The translations under genes and the position numbers were made by a program. From assembly GCA_964034945.1 (NCBI GenBank), contig OZ035962.1, positions 10,057,789-10,121,788 of the forward strand: a DNA stretch of 64,000 nucleotides, read 5' to 3'. A model generated the notes under the pieces. That model did no database searches and had not been told where the DNA came from. It saw only the letters and a list, made by a program, of their open reading frames with translations. The DNA comes from Chrysopilus asiliformis. Lineage: Eukaryota > Arthropoda > Insecta > Diptera > Rhagionidae. Shown here in pieces: positions 1 to 9,985 of this stretch (position 1 is its first letter; every line of letters starts with the position of its first letter).

Positions 1-880
1 AACGTTTAACTTGAGAAAGAACTAGCTTGGAAAGATTCCTTGATCGAACTGTAGTTTAGATCTTCTTCAGTTCATCTTTTATACTGTCTTCATGTGACGA
101 CAAAAGCAAAATTCCCACAACAAAAACTTTGTTTATATTTTGCCTTGTGCAAAACTTATCAATGCATTGCAGTTGATTACATATGCCCTGTTGAGCTTGA
201 AAAGCATTGGTGACTGATAATATAGTACTTCAGTGTCAAATATGAATTAAAAAATATTCCTTGCTGTTTGGAAAAAATCTGGGGAAAATACGTGTGTTCT
301 TGGCTATTGCATGGAGTCATAACATATTTCCTTATTTTGTATTTGATTCTACACTAGAATAGTATGGAAACGGAAAAACTCAACTTGTTGTTTATACTGA
401 TAAGAAACTGCTATACTTATTGAAGGAAAATCCAAAAAAAAGTTCGGAATCAGTTAAAAAATTAGAAATTTCTCTTCCCTCTTTTATCTTAAATTCTTAG
501 TTCTCAAATTTTACACTACGGTTCACCCTCAAGTTTTCTTCCCTTTTTGCACATATGTGTAATAAAATAGTCACTACGCTTGAAAAGTTTCATTACACAC
601 GAGCCGTTTAATTTTCTTAAGGGGTACTAGATGTCCTAATAATTCTGGTATACCATAACTTTTATTGCGACCATTAAGGAGAATTTTGATTTTCAGAACG
701 ATAATCCTTTTGCCTCGATTTAATTTTTATTATTTCTTAATACTTTTACCTCGATTAAATTTTGATTTTTTTTGATAGTGGGATTTTTTGTAATAAGAAG
801 TTCTCCTAGAAGGAATCCAAATTTTTAGGAAATGTCCACAGTCTCATACAGCACATTTTTTACCCCCGACGGCACGTTTG
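1..880. other. AT-rich intergenic, no gene seen
   Basis: No open reading frame of convincing length, promoter or structured repeat was recognised. The stretch is AT-rich with many homopolymer runs of A or T. Confidence 0.5.
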
Positions 881-1104
881 TGGTGAGAGTTTGTTTGTTC
901 TTCTCTTATAACTTTTGATCGTTTGAGTGTGATTTTCGTCCTGTTTTTGGCATTCGACTGAATATTAAAGGCGGAAGGCTTTGGTGAAAATAATGAAAGA
1001 AGGCTTTAGAGCATAAAAATTCGTCCTCCCCCACTTTAAACTCCTTATTCTTATATATTTTGCTTCACTGAACCGATTTCAATCTCGTTTTCGCCATCTT
1101 GAAA
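881..1104 (+). repeat. Interspersed repeat R5, copy a
   Basis: This segment is similar to 54213-54960. Shared landmarks are GGTGAGAGTTTGTTT near the start, CATTCG followed by CTGAATATTA or CTGGATATTA, and ACTGATTTCRA-type text near the end. The 54-kb copy is interrupted by a mariner-like element. This copy shows the uninterrupted sequence around the same TA. No coding capacity is seen. Confidence 0.55.
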
Positions 1105-1650
1105 AAAAAAATCCAGATCATATTCTAAACACATCTTACCTTCATAGATTTTTCAATATGACTCACCGTTTTTTAGAAAAGTGCAAAAAACTGTTCCGTT
1201 TGTATTGGGGAGAGGGGAACGAATGCCTATCTACTTACGAAAAACATGACTAAACAAAATTTGAAGTCTCTAGCTCAATTCTTTCGTAAGTCATGGTGTT
1301 AACGGACGGACGGACAGACGGAGTTCATTTTTATGTCCGATGATTTGTACGACGCGTTACAAAAGGAATATTAACACTCTAACTGCCACGTCAGTCAAAA
1401 AGACCTGACACCTAATTGTACACAACGGCCACCATGAAAATTATTAAAGTGTTCGCTGCAACCGCAACAATTTTTTGTAGTTGCACACATTTTATGGTAA
1501 TAAAATAACATTTAGAATTATACCTATTTTTTTTTCTCTTAGTACCTTTTTCACTGACAACTAAATATTCGAAATAGGCTTAAAACTGTCGCGGCAGTTA
1601 GAGTGTTAAGACTAATATACTTCGATATGATATATCATATAGAGTATTAA
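1105..1650 (+). mobile_element. R1 family element copy (3' part), interrupted by a TTAA MITE
   Basis: The segment carries R1 landmarks in order: ATATTCTAAACACAT, TTTTTCAATATGACTCACCG, the LTAGCTCAAT-like core GTCTCTAGCTCAATTC, a short GACGGACGGACAG run, GAGTTCATTTTTATGTCC, and the terminal GATATGATATATCATATAG palindrome near 1624-1640. The last two parts are separated by the insertion at 1375-1605, so the MITE inserted into an existing R1 copy. Confidence 0.55.
1375..1605. mobile_element. piggyBac-like MITE flanked by TTAA
   Basis: Inverted termini CACTCTAACTGCC (left) and GGCAGTTAGAGTG (right) match perfectly over 13 bp. TTAA directly abuts both ends (1371-1374 and 1606-1609), as expected for the TTAA-specific piggyBac superfamily. 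At 231 bp it has no room for a transposase, so it would be non-autonomous. It contains a short reading frame at 1434-1508 in excellent Kozak context; see the findings. Confidence 0.65.
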
Positions 1651-1698
1651 TTTGAGAAACCTCGAAATAAAAAGGAGAAAAAAAATCGGCTTTAAAAA

Positions 1699-1922
1699 AT
1701 TGAAAAACCCCGAAATAAAAAAAATCGTTTAAAAAGGATAAAATAATATAATCATTGAAGTAAATTTAAAATTGTGGTGTGCGTCGAGACAGCCTTGCTA
1801 CACAAATCCCACGAGAAATATGCTTTCCCGACGCACAAAATTTTTTAATTTATCCTAATGATTTACATTATTTTACCCTTAATTTTATTTAAAAGATTGT
1901 TTTTATTTTGGGGTTTTTCAAT
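1699..1922. repeat. Foldback (imperfect long palindrome), MITE-like
   Basis: The left arm begins ATTGAAAAACCCCGAAAT and the right arm ends with the complement GGGGTTTTTCAAT. Inner blocks also pair: GGATAAAATAAT with ATTATTTTACCC, and GTGTGCGTCG with CGACGCAC. The whole stretch can form one imperfect hairpin of about 225 bp. No reading frame is present. Confidence 0.6.
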
Positions 1923-2321
1923 TGTTTTACGGATTTTTTTTTAGTTGGACGGTTTTTTTAATCTTAATTTGTTTTTTATTTAGGAATCGGTTCCATTATT
2001 TCTTTCCGTGTAAAACACGAAAAAAATCGTAATGATGAAAAAAAACTCACCCTTATCAATTAAATTTAACAACTTTTATAGAATATTTTTCTTATCATTT
2101 GCTAAGGTTAAAGTATTCGATTTCAAGCTTGTAATTATTATGATTCAGTATGAAATCTCTCCGATTCGGGGCAGAATTTGAATAACCATCTCACTTAATT
2201 GGACTAAAAAATCTAATAAGACTTTAGTAATATGTATTAAATTGATGCGAACTTAAACTGCTAGAAATGTTGTCGTTTGTGGATGATGTTTACAATGCAT
2301 TGAGACAAAATATATAAAGAA
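1923..2321. other. AT-rich intergenic, nothing recognised
   Basis: T-rich and A-rich low-complexity sequence without a supported gene, promoter or repeat boundary. Confidence 0.4.
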
Positions 2322-2910
2322 TATAAGAAAAGCTACAATTGCCAGGGGCCAATCGTCAAATATTCTATTATGATGACAAAGAAAATATTTATTTTAAAAA
2401 TCCATTTGTAAAGGAGGGGGAAGGAGGGTTCCGATTGGATTTTGATGTATGGAACGGTTATGTAAAATCATATTCTAAACAGATTTTACCTTAATAAATT
2501 TTTCAAAAAAGTATTCAATTTATTTGGGGAGGAGGAAGCAGGGGTCCAATTGAATTTTGAGGTATAGAACATTTATGTAAATACACATTCTAAATACATA
2601 TTATCTCTATAAATTTTTCGATACGAAAACAGGAAAGAAGTATTCCATTTCTATGGTAGAGGGAGGAAGACGTTGTCCAGTTGAATTTTGATGTGTGGAT
2701 GAGCTATTCTAAATACATTTTATCTTTATAAATTTTTCAATACGACTCACCGCTTTCAAGAAAATTGCAAAAAACTGTTCGTTTGTATGGGGGAGGGGGC
2801 AAGGAATGGTCCAATTTTACCCGTTCAAGAATTTGGCCTTGCCACTTACCAGAAACGTAATTATAGAAAATTTCAAGTCTCCATCCTTTCGAAAGTTATA
2901 GTGTTCAAGA

Positions 2911-3000
<90 letters not shown>

Positions 3001-3002
3001 GG
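2911..3002 (+). repeat. GACA tetranucleotide microsatellite
   Basis: About 22 uninterrupted GACA units, followed by GGATGGACATGC. The array sits at the position where every R1/R2 element carries a GACA/GACG run, so it expanded within the mobile element. Apparent open frames on both strands here are artefacts of the repeat. Confidence 0.95.
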
Positions 3003-3076
3003 ATGGACATGCGGGAATCAAAATATTTTATCATTCCTACACCCTGGTGTAGTTCATTTTTGTGTCCAATATCACT

Positions 3077-3808
3077 GAACAATTACTATTATAGAATGGA
3101 AAGCTCTAACAACATTTTTTGTGTTGGGAGCGTACATCCGAGGATTTCTATAGCTGTTACATGACAGTGTACATGTACACTGAGCGATTTGGTGGTGTAT
3201 GGCAATATGGATTCCCATGTGTCACTTGAAATGAAAACAAATCAAAACAAAATCGGATAATGGAAATGTTTTATGGAGAATTTGATATTTCCATTAAATT
3301 AGTAATGTTCTTATGTGTTGAAAGGTGTTAAATTTAATTTAGTTTTAGTTTTTAATTGTTTTAAGGCCCGTTCATGTGCAATTCTGTCGATCTTTCGTTA
3401 TACTTTACCTTTCTGTTGTTGATGGGACTCGAAAAAACTTTCTGTTTGGGTTTTTAATGGAATTAGCGGAACATTCCTTCACTAAACAGTGGTGAATTTG
3501 TGCTTTATTCATTTTGATGTGAAATTATGCAATGTTAATACGCCAAAATGTGATTATCCATCAAAATCAATCGTTGCAATGAAATGAATCAATGTTGCAA
3601 TGAAATGTCATGCAAAATGTAAACAAAAGTGCCATCACTTTTCTGTATGTGTTGTAAAAGGGAATTATATTTGATTTTTTTTTGGTCGAGTGTATGACAG
3701 CAGAAAGGGGAAGTGAGATAAAAAACCCGATTTCTATAGTGTAGTGCTTACTCTAGTGGAAGTTAATGAGGAAAGGCCTTACTTTCCATTCTATATAATA
3801 GTTGTTCC
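3077..3808. mobile_element. Non-autonomous TIR element nested in R1
   Basis: Left end GAACAATTACTATTATAGAA and right end TTCTATATAATAGTTGTTC are inverted copies, and the pairing continues through TGGAAAG/CTTTCCA. R1 sequence flanks it on both sides (GTGTCCAATATCACT before, GCCAATATAATTC after). About 730 bp, no coding capacity. No target duplication could be assigned confidently, so the superfamily is unknown. Confidence 0.5.
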
Positions 3809-3814
3809 GTGCCA

Positions 3815-3900
3815 ATATAATTCGATATGATATATAATATAGAGTGTAAAAATGAATCTAATATAATTCTATATGATATATCATATAGAGTGTAAAAATG
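3815..3900 (+). repeat. Tandem duplication of the R1 3' end
   Basis: Two adjacent copies of about 43 bp, each AATATAATTC.ATATGATAT followed by CATATAGAGTGTAAAAATGA or a one-base variant. Each contains the palindrome ATATGATATATCATAT or a near match. Confidence 0.7.
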
Positions 3901-4306
3901 AAAACTAACAATAATTTAAAATTACTTACAATATTTGAATAAAAGTAAAAAACATCTAATTGTTATTGATTTTTAACTGACATGCAAAATTGCTTATATT
4001 TTCTTACCTGTATCCACCCGAAAACAACTTAATTAATTAATTTGTATAATCAACATACAATACTTTAGTACTAATTACTATTCACAGTCACACGTGCATA
4101 TAATTTCCCATACGCAATTCCTGGAAGATGAGGATCAAATATTTTGAGTTTCGTTACTAGACATTTTTCAGTTGAACAAATATTATCTGTAATACAAACA
4201 GACACTGTTGTTGATTGCGAAGAAAACTTTTGAATATCTGTCGAATAATATTTGGTCAACTGGAAGAATTTTTTTTTGTTAAGTTATCAAAAAGACTAGT
4301 ACGGAG

Positions 4307-4345
4307 TATAAAAGAGCTGATAGATTGGCAAACTAATCATCAGTT
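4307..4345 (+). promoter_or_regulatory. TATA box and initiator of the 4410 gene
   Basis: TATAAAAG at 4307-4314 is followed by TCAGTT at 4340-4345, putting the likely +1 A at 4342, 35 bp downstream of the TATA start. The TCAGTTAGC initiator is shared with the four close paralogs. The 5' UTR (4342-4409) contains a short CAGT repeat at 4366-4388. Confidence 0.75.
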
Positions 4346-4409
4346 AGCACAACTGCGATAGCAAAGCCAGTCAGTCAGTCAGTCAGTTAGCAAGACTAAA
4401 CATTAAAAA

Positions 4410-5372
4410 ATGAAGGTCCTTTTCGCATTCTTGTTCGCTTTTCTCGCTTTTGGAAACGATGTGTCCGCCACACCAGTTCCAGAGCCTGAACCTCTGTTCG
4501 AGTTCATCACTGATTTGATCGGTGGGCTCTTCAACACGATTAAGAATACAATGAATAAAATCTTGGACACCACCAAGAATCTTGTGAACAACATGGTCAA
4601 GACCACCACGAATATAATGTTCAACATTGCTAACAAAACCACTGCAATCATGAGGGGTATCGTCGATCAGATGGACAAGACAATCGCTTCCATTCACGAC
4701 ATGGTGGACAATATCACTGAAAATGGTATCAAACCAATTGCACAGGAAGTCCAGGCTCAGATCGAGAAATTAATCGGAGAAGCCAAGGAATTGATCGCAA
4801 CTGTCCAGAACGAAGTCGGAGATTCTTTCAACGCCCTCAAGACAAAGATCCAAACTGCTCTCACATATGCCACCAGCGAAATCAACAAAATTGCATCAGG
4901 CCTGAGTGACAAACTGAAGGAGGCTGTCGAGAAGGGATCCGCCAAGGCCAAGGAATGCTCCGAGAAAATCTTGCCCAAGATCGAAGCTCTCTCCAAGGAC
5001 AATGTCGCCGCCCTCGAACAATGCGCCACTGCTGCTAGTACTGCTGCCCAAGCGATCGCCAATGATGTTGCCGAAGTTGCCAAAAAGGCTCCAGCCGTTT
5101 CTACTAATATCCTTGGTCTCATCGCTGGATGCGCTAAGACTGTCAGCGACTTGGCTAATGCTAAGACGTGCTTCCAAGATGCCTTAGCCTCAACTAAAAA
5201 TACAGTTGAGGGTATCAAAACCGAAATCTCGCAGGCCCAACAGAAGGCCGTCGCTGACTTCGAGAAGGCCGCCACTGATCTCCAACAATGCACAAAAGCA
5301 ACAGTCGAGAAGACTTCTACTGCGGCTGAAGCCATCGCCAAGGAAATTGACGAGTGCATTAATGGTGCTTAA
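4410..5372 (+). CDS. Secreted helical six-cysteine protein, subfamily A, member 1
   Basis: A 320-residue intronless protein, function unknown. Residues 1-20 are a signal peptide (MKVL, then FAFLFAFLAF) with probable cleavage at VSA|TP, followed by the acidic proline stretch PVPEPEPLF. The N-terminal half is amphipathic helix with heptad-like hydrophobics, Lys, Thr and Ala. Two N-glycosylation sequons occur near residues 75 and 101. Cysteines lie at 183, 205, 241, 254, 294 and 316; the first is followed by SEKILPK. The start is set by a good AAAATG context 68 bp after the predicted transcription start. It is the most diverged of the five A genes and converges with the minus-strand gene ending at 5696. 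Codon use is GC-richer than the surroundings, suggesting strong expression. Localisation outside the cell is inferred; the biochemical role is not known. Confidence 0.9.
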   Translation: MKVLFAFLFAFLAFGNDVSATPVPEPEPLFEFITDLIGGLFNTIKNTMNKILDTTKNLVNNMVKTTTNIMFNIANKTTAIMRGIVDQMDKTIASIHDMVDNITENGIKPIAQEVQAQIEKLIGEAKELIATVQNEVGDSFNALKTKIQTALTYATSEINKIASGLSDKLKEAVEKGSAKAKECSEKILPKIEALSKDNVAALEQCATAASTAAQAIANDVAEVAKKAPAVSTNILGLIAGCAKTVSDLANAKTCFQDALASTKNTVEGIKTEISQAQQKAVADFEKAATDLQQCTKATVEKTSTAAEAIAKEIDECINGA

Positions 5373-5695
5373 ATTCCATTTACAAACAACTTATAAAAAC
5401 GTGATTTTTTTTCTTGAATCAGATTTTTTTTTCATTAAATTTATTTGACAAAATTTACAAGTCTTTTATTGTTGAACTTTTATGTTCACTATTCCCAACC
5501 AGCGTTTATGGCAACCTTGACATTGTATAATCCCATCAAGAGCATCTCAAAAGAAAAAAAGATTTTTTTAGTACAGTTTTCAGGATGTTTCATTATATTG
5601 ACAAGAAAGAGGATTCTAAGTTAAATTTTGTGGGAGTTTTATACCTTTACACACAAAATATTATATAAAAAGCATTTATTAATAACGTAATATAT

Positions 5696-6634
5696 TTATT
5701 TATTGCTTTTTACATTTAAACATGAATTAGTTTTCGTTTCAAATGAATGGAAAACCCCCTTTAAAGTTGTAAACTTATCTAAAACACATTTTTCCAATAA
5801 TTTCGTACTGTTCGCAACGATTTCCTCGACCGATTTTTTCACTTTCAAAAACTCTGATAATATTGTATTTATCAGCGATTTTATTCCAATTATGCATTGA
5901 ACTTTCTCCTGATTATTGTACATAGGCGTTTTTATACAAATATCCAACATGAAGCCGACATGGGAAATTGTCAGGAAACTTTTCTTCAATGGAGCGGATC
6001 CATCGTCAATCACATTTTCGATATTTTTCACTGTATTTGCACTGCACGATTTGTATTCATTGAAACTTTCCTTAATGAATTCCGCAATTTTCAGAAAATA
6101 CTGATGAGAACATCCTTTCCAATACTTTGAATGGTTTTTTTCTGCCACTCTGAAGTTTTCCACAAGATTCTGTGTCGCTTTTAAGTTTTCAACAAACGAA
6201 CTTAACACACTTTTCCATAGAATATGCCGCAATTGGGCAAATGTAACTAACGAGTTTGTGTTTAGTATTAAAAGTGAGGATTTGGCATCTTCCATCAAAC
6301 GGACAACTTTTGTTGATTGTAAAAGTCTTTTTGAGTTTTTATTCTTTTGTTTTTTGATAAAATTCACTGCAACTCCCAGAAGATCCTGTAGAGATGATCG
6401 AGAAGAGTCCAAAATGAATAAAAAATCATTTTCAATTGTTGTTAAAGTTTTAGATGCATTTTTCAAGTCACTATGAATCAGTTTTGTTGAAGTTTCACCC
6501 AGAAGTGAGAAAAACCCCAATGCCTCGTAAAATCGATTTTCTATACTGTCCGTGAGATCGAGTTCGATAGTTCCATATGCGAAATTCGATAAATTCAGTA
6601 TAAAAAACGCGAGTGCGAAATTCAGTATTTTCAT
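5696..6634 (-). CDS. Secreted helical six-cysteine protein, divergent member B
   Basis: A 312-residue single-exon protein. The signal peptide is residues 1-21 (MKILNFALAFFILNL core, cleavage near AYG|TI). The rest is predicted helical, with little residue identity to the A subfamily. Even so, its six cysteines at 175, 197, 233, 247, 283 and 305 give gaps 22, 36, 14, 36 and 22, almost the A pattern of 22, 36, 13, 40, 22, and Cys1 is followed by Ser. This supports membership in the same family. Codons are AT-rich, unlike the A genes, suggesting lower expression or older divergence. It has its own TATA box upstream and several AATAAA signals just past the stop (5676-5700 region). It is convergent with the 4410 gene, about 320 bp apart. 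Confidence 0.85.
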   Translation of the reverse strand: MKILNFALAFFILNLSNFAYGTIELDLTDSIENRFYEALGFFSLLGETSTKLIHSDLKNASKTLTTIENDFLFILDSSRSSLQDLLGVAVNFIKKQKNKNSKRLLQSTKVVRLMEDAKSSLLILNTNSLVTFAQLRHILWKSVLSSFVENLKATQNLVENFRVAEKNHSKYWKGCSHQYFLKIAEFIKESFNEYKSCSANTVKNIENVIDDGSAPLKKSFLTISHVGFMLDICIKTPMYNNQEKVQCIIGIKSLINTILSEFLKVKKSVEEIVANSTKLLEKCVLDKFTTLKGVFHSFETKTNSCLNVKSNK

Positions 6635-6681
6635 CTTAAAGTTGAAATTTTCTACTTGAAATTCCCCGAATTAGTATTTTA

Positions 6682-6689
6682 CTTTTATA
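6682..6689 (-). promoter_or_regulatory. TATA box of the 6634 gene
   Basis: Reads TATAAAAG on the minus strand, 48-55 bp upstream of the ATG at 6634. No clear TCAGT initiator was found, and the implied 5' UTR would be short. Confidence 0.6.
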
Positions 6690-6699
6690 CCATTTGTTT

Positions 6700-7649
6700 C
6701 AACAGAAAATGTACACGGAATTTCAAACTGAGCCAATAATAGCTGTTGCTTAATTAAACGCCACAAATTTTGCGACGGAGTTTTTTTTTGCTAATGGACA
6801 TGTGGAGAAATCAACCAAAAATTTATATACGTTGTATTAAGCATCGACAAAGTGTAAATTGTTCGCATTCCCATAAAAAGACAATTTTCTCAATATTTCA
6901 ATATTTTCTTATATTTCCAACCAGTAAATCGTGTTTTTCTATTGTTTATAATTTTTGTGATAAACAATGATTTTAAAACAAGATATCGCGGGATCAACTC
7001 TACCTGATGCCTCATATTTCATGCGTTTTTATTTACAAACATGCCGCAAAACTATTAGACGAAGTGCGGAATTAATAAGATATTTTTTTTAGATTGCCAG
7101 TAATTATTATGGTAAGATAATCCTCGTATAAAACGAGAGTTACATAGATCAAAAAGAAGTATTTTGTCAATATAACAAAATTTGTCGAAATTTAACACAA
7201 AAGTTTTGTCCATTTGGCAAATTTTGTATATATGACAAAATTTCTGTTGAGATGATGAAAAATTTTGTTGATTTTGTGCTTAAAACAACATTTTTGTGAT
7301 ATGAATAGAATTTCTTTTTGAGCCGCGTCAAATGCCGCGTTATACGGAAATTCGGATGATATAGACTATTGATTACGTTAGCAAAAGTATCGAATTACCG
7401 ATAGATACTTTTAATTTCCTCGAAATTTTCTTTCCTACTCTACGAACATTAATATCTCGAAATATTCGATAGCTCGAATTTTCATGTGCTCCTTATCAGA
7501 TCCTGCTTATCGAGGTTCGACTGTATATTCATTTAAAAGGCGTGCTAATCCACGAATTTTACTGCTCTTATGCTCGAACCATAAACATCAACACACAATG
7601 TTAGAATGGGACAAAACTCACACAAATAATGTCTTAAGTTCTTAATTAA
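6700..7649. other. Intergenic, low-complexity and transposon remnants
   Basis: Around 7160-7310 there are repeated CAAAATTTTGT-like motifs in both orientations, similar to 32560-32820. At 7503-7522 GAGGTTCGACTGTATA is reminiscent of pogo/Tigger-type termini on the minus strand, but no partner end or transposase is seen. No gene is supported. Confidence 0.4.
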
Positions 7650-8189
7650 AACATAACAAAAGTTATAATTGCCAATCTGGCAATTATTGAAAACTCGTAT
7701 GGTGATTTAAGTGAACAGCGAACAGTTGTATCAAAATTCCACTTTGAAGTCAAACTTTCCAATAAGATTTTTTAACATTTATTCCAATCGGATTTTGATG
7801 TATGGGAGTTTTATGTAGAATCATTATCCTAAAAAACTTTTGTTCTTGGACTTTTTTTTGATAAGATGCACCGTTTTTGAGATATTCGCAAAAAACGTTT
7901 TCGTTCGTATGGGGGGTACCCCCCTAATAGTCAATTTTTGCCCATTAACGAACTTAGTCTCGCATTTTACGAAAAATCGATCTTCACAAAATTTCAAGTC
8001 TCTAGCTCAATCCGTGCGCCCGCAATCCGCGCCACAGACGGTCGGACGGACGGACATGCTAAATTCAACTTTTCTTATCATTCTAAACACACTGGTGTAA
8101 TTCATTTTTTTGTGTATTGACGGGATCTTGGCGTTACAAACGGTAAGGCAAATCTAATATACCCTTTGGTTTCACCATACGGGTATAAA
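7650..8189 (+). mobile_element. R2 Helentron/DINE-1-like element, copy a
   Basis: Starts ACATAACAAAAG, has the hairpin ATTGCCAATCTGGCAAT, a core with CAATCGGATTTTGATGTATG, a short GACGGACGGACATG run, CACACTGGTGTAATTC, and ends CACCATACGGGTATAAA. The 3' subterminal TCACCATACGGGT is the inverse of the 5' subterminal ACCCGTATGGTGA of intact copies (here ACTCGTATGGTGA). Subterminal inverted repeats plus a GTCY-type microsatellite and no terminal inverted repeat are typical of non-autonomous Helentron (DINE-1) elements. Confidence 0.6.
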
Positions 8190-9955
8190 AATGAATGCTT
8201 CGCGTTATCTGAGGTCGCGTTACACAAAAATTGTCTCAAATTCTTAGCTGCGTTCCTAAAATATGCCGATATATTTAAATTTTAGTATTTAATATATTTT
8301 TTTTTTCGAAGTAGGACTTAAATTTTTTGTTTGTATTTTCTGACTTTTAGAGAAAAATATTTATGTAGCTTGAAAATTCCCAACCAGCAATTTTAGTTGC
8401 AGTTCCTGGTCTATTGAAATTGTCAACAAAATGTGGCTGAAGAAACATTTCAATCACCTGCTATGACTATAATCTATAATGCTACTAAACAGTAATATTT
8501 TCATTTGTTTGAAACGTGGATATTGGTACTCCATGCGTCCCAACTCTATGGTCCCAGCAGTGGCTCCAAAGTAGACTCCCAATAGACTCCCATTAGAAGC
8601 ATCCTAAAGTCATGTTGATTTTACAGTCCTTGACACAAGGTTTCGCAATGGATATCACAATGTAACCAAACTGTCTTTTTTTAAAGATGTCAAAAACGTT
8701 CCAAAAAGCATGTTTTGGGTATAGTATAGCAACAAAATCTAACTTTTAATGTAACTACTCGGCAAACACCTCCTAGTAGAACTACAAAGTTTTTTTTTTA
8801 CAAAACATGAACATGTTCCTATCTTGCAAAGAAATTAATCTTTCTCGCTCATCCTGTTGACAGAAGTTTTCATGCCTTTCATTGCTTACAAACATGGCAA
8901 GAAATCAAAACTCATATAGAAAAGTATGAATTGACTAAGCATAGTTTTCCTCTTGGGGTTAAACTTATCTAAAATTTTCCATTTCGTTCCTATATCTAAA
9001 CAGTTTGTCTATGGGTGATTTTAAAGGCAAACCCTTTTTTAGTTTACTGCTGCAGAGATTATGCATGGTCCACAGCGATATTTGGTTGGGAGCGGGAAAG
9101 TCGGCTAGTTTGGCCCTTCCAAATACATGAAACCATGCTTTTTCTCAGTGTAGAATGGCAGAAGTGTCAGTGTAGGACGGCAATCGCCAAATATTCTATG
9201 TGTGCATATTTTTGGTAAAAAAATATTCTGATTATATTTGGAACGGAAAAGAGGGAAGGACTAGTCCAATTGGATTTTCATCTATGGAAGAGTTATGAAT
9301 AATCCTCTATACATTTTTCGATACGAAACACCGTGTTCAAAAAACTCTATGAATTGATATAAAAAAAAATTGTGGAAAGTTTCAGCTCGATCGGAGGTCA
9401 TCTTCAGATTCCGCTTTTCGTTTGAAAATTAGGCATAACAGTGTGTATGCGCTAGGTGAATTTCTATTTATTTTACAAATTTTCGCTAATCACTTTTGCT
9501 GTGATCACCCAGATTTCGCCGCGTAGAGGCATTTGTAATTCGAAATCATTTTTGTATTTTAATTTTTTTTTTAAATTTTTTTTTTGTAATTTTTTTTGGT
9601 TAATTTTTTTTCAAAATTTTATTTTGGTTTAATTTTTTTAATATTTTTTTGTTTTTGGTTTTTTTTTTGTTATTTGTGAACTAATTCAAGCTTTTTTTTG
9701 GAAATCCTCCTTGGTTTTGGTGAAAGTTGGAATTTTTAGTTTAAGGCAGATTTTCAAAATTTCAAATGAAAAGCGGAAACTGATTTCATTTTTACACATA
9801 TTCACATATTTTCACATCTTTTATATACCCTCACATTGCCACATTTATTTTTTTTGTTCGAGCCGCGATCCACCCTAATCTGTACTTAAAAAATTTGTAA
9901 GCAAATTTACTTCATACAATAAAAAAATAATAAAACGGGTTTTTCAAAAGCTGAG
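8190..9955. other. Intergenic; degenerate R1 fragment and T-rich tract
   Basis: No gene supported. 9180-9345 is a decayed R1 piece (GGCAATCGCCAAATATTCTA, AATTGGATTTTCATC). 9540-9680 is a T-rich low-complexity tract built of TTTTTTTT, AATTTT and GGTT pieces. Confidence 0.45.
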
Positions 9956-9985
9956 TTTATTGAAATATTACTTCAATAAATCATC

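Larger units (their letters stand above)
2322..3850 (+). mobile_element. R1 family element, longest copy, interrupted at 3077-3808
   Basis: The copy starts ATAAGAAAAGCTACAATTG followed by GGGGCCAATCGTCAAATA. It contains repeated blocks with ATTTTGATGTATGG and ATATTCTAAACA, a GACA microsatellite, and then CACCCTGGTGTAGTTC. The family 3' end (CCAATATAATTCGATATG) resumes at 3812 beyond a nested insertion. The blocks at 2440-2560, 2520-2640 and 2640-2760 are internally repetitive (AGGAGGGGGA, a TTTTGATGTRTGG line, a CAAAAAASTATTC line). R1 is distantly related to R2 by start, microsatellite and end motifs. No transposase or Rep/helicase coding is present. Confidence 0.55.

Noticed and set aside
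2787..3164. Open frames on both strands across the GACA array
   Set aside because: They exist only because a tetranucleotide repeat without stops stays open in several frames; the flanks belong to a mobile element.
4071..4259. A 62-codon minus-strand frame with an acceptor-like CTTCCAG just upstream
   Set aside because: No partner exon, promoter or recognisable domain was found, and it sits close to the promoter of the 4410 gene. A terminal exon cannot be excluded.
4757..5359. Long antisense frames opposite the A genes (also at 10038-10684, 17314-18099, 19682-20467 and 22837-23513)
   Set aside because: These are shadows produced by the biased codons of the sense genes. The sense strand has the signal peptide, promoter and conserved cysteines.
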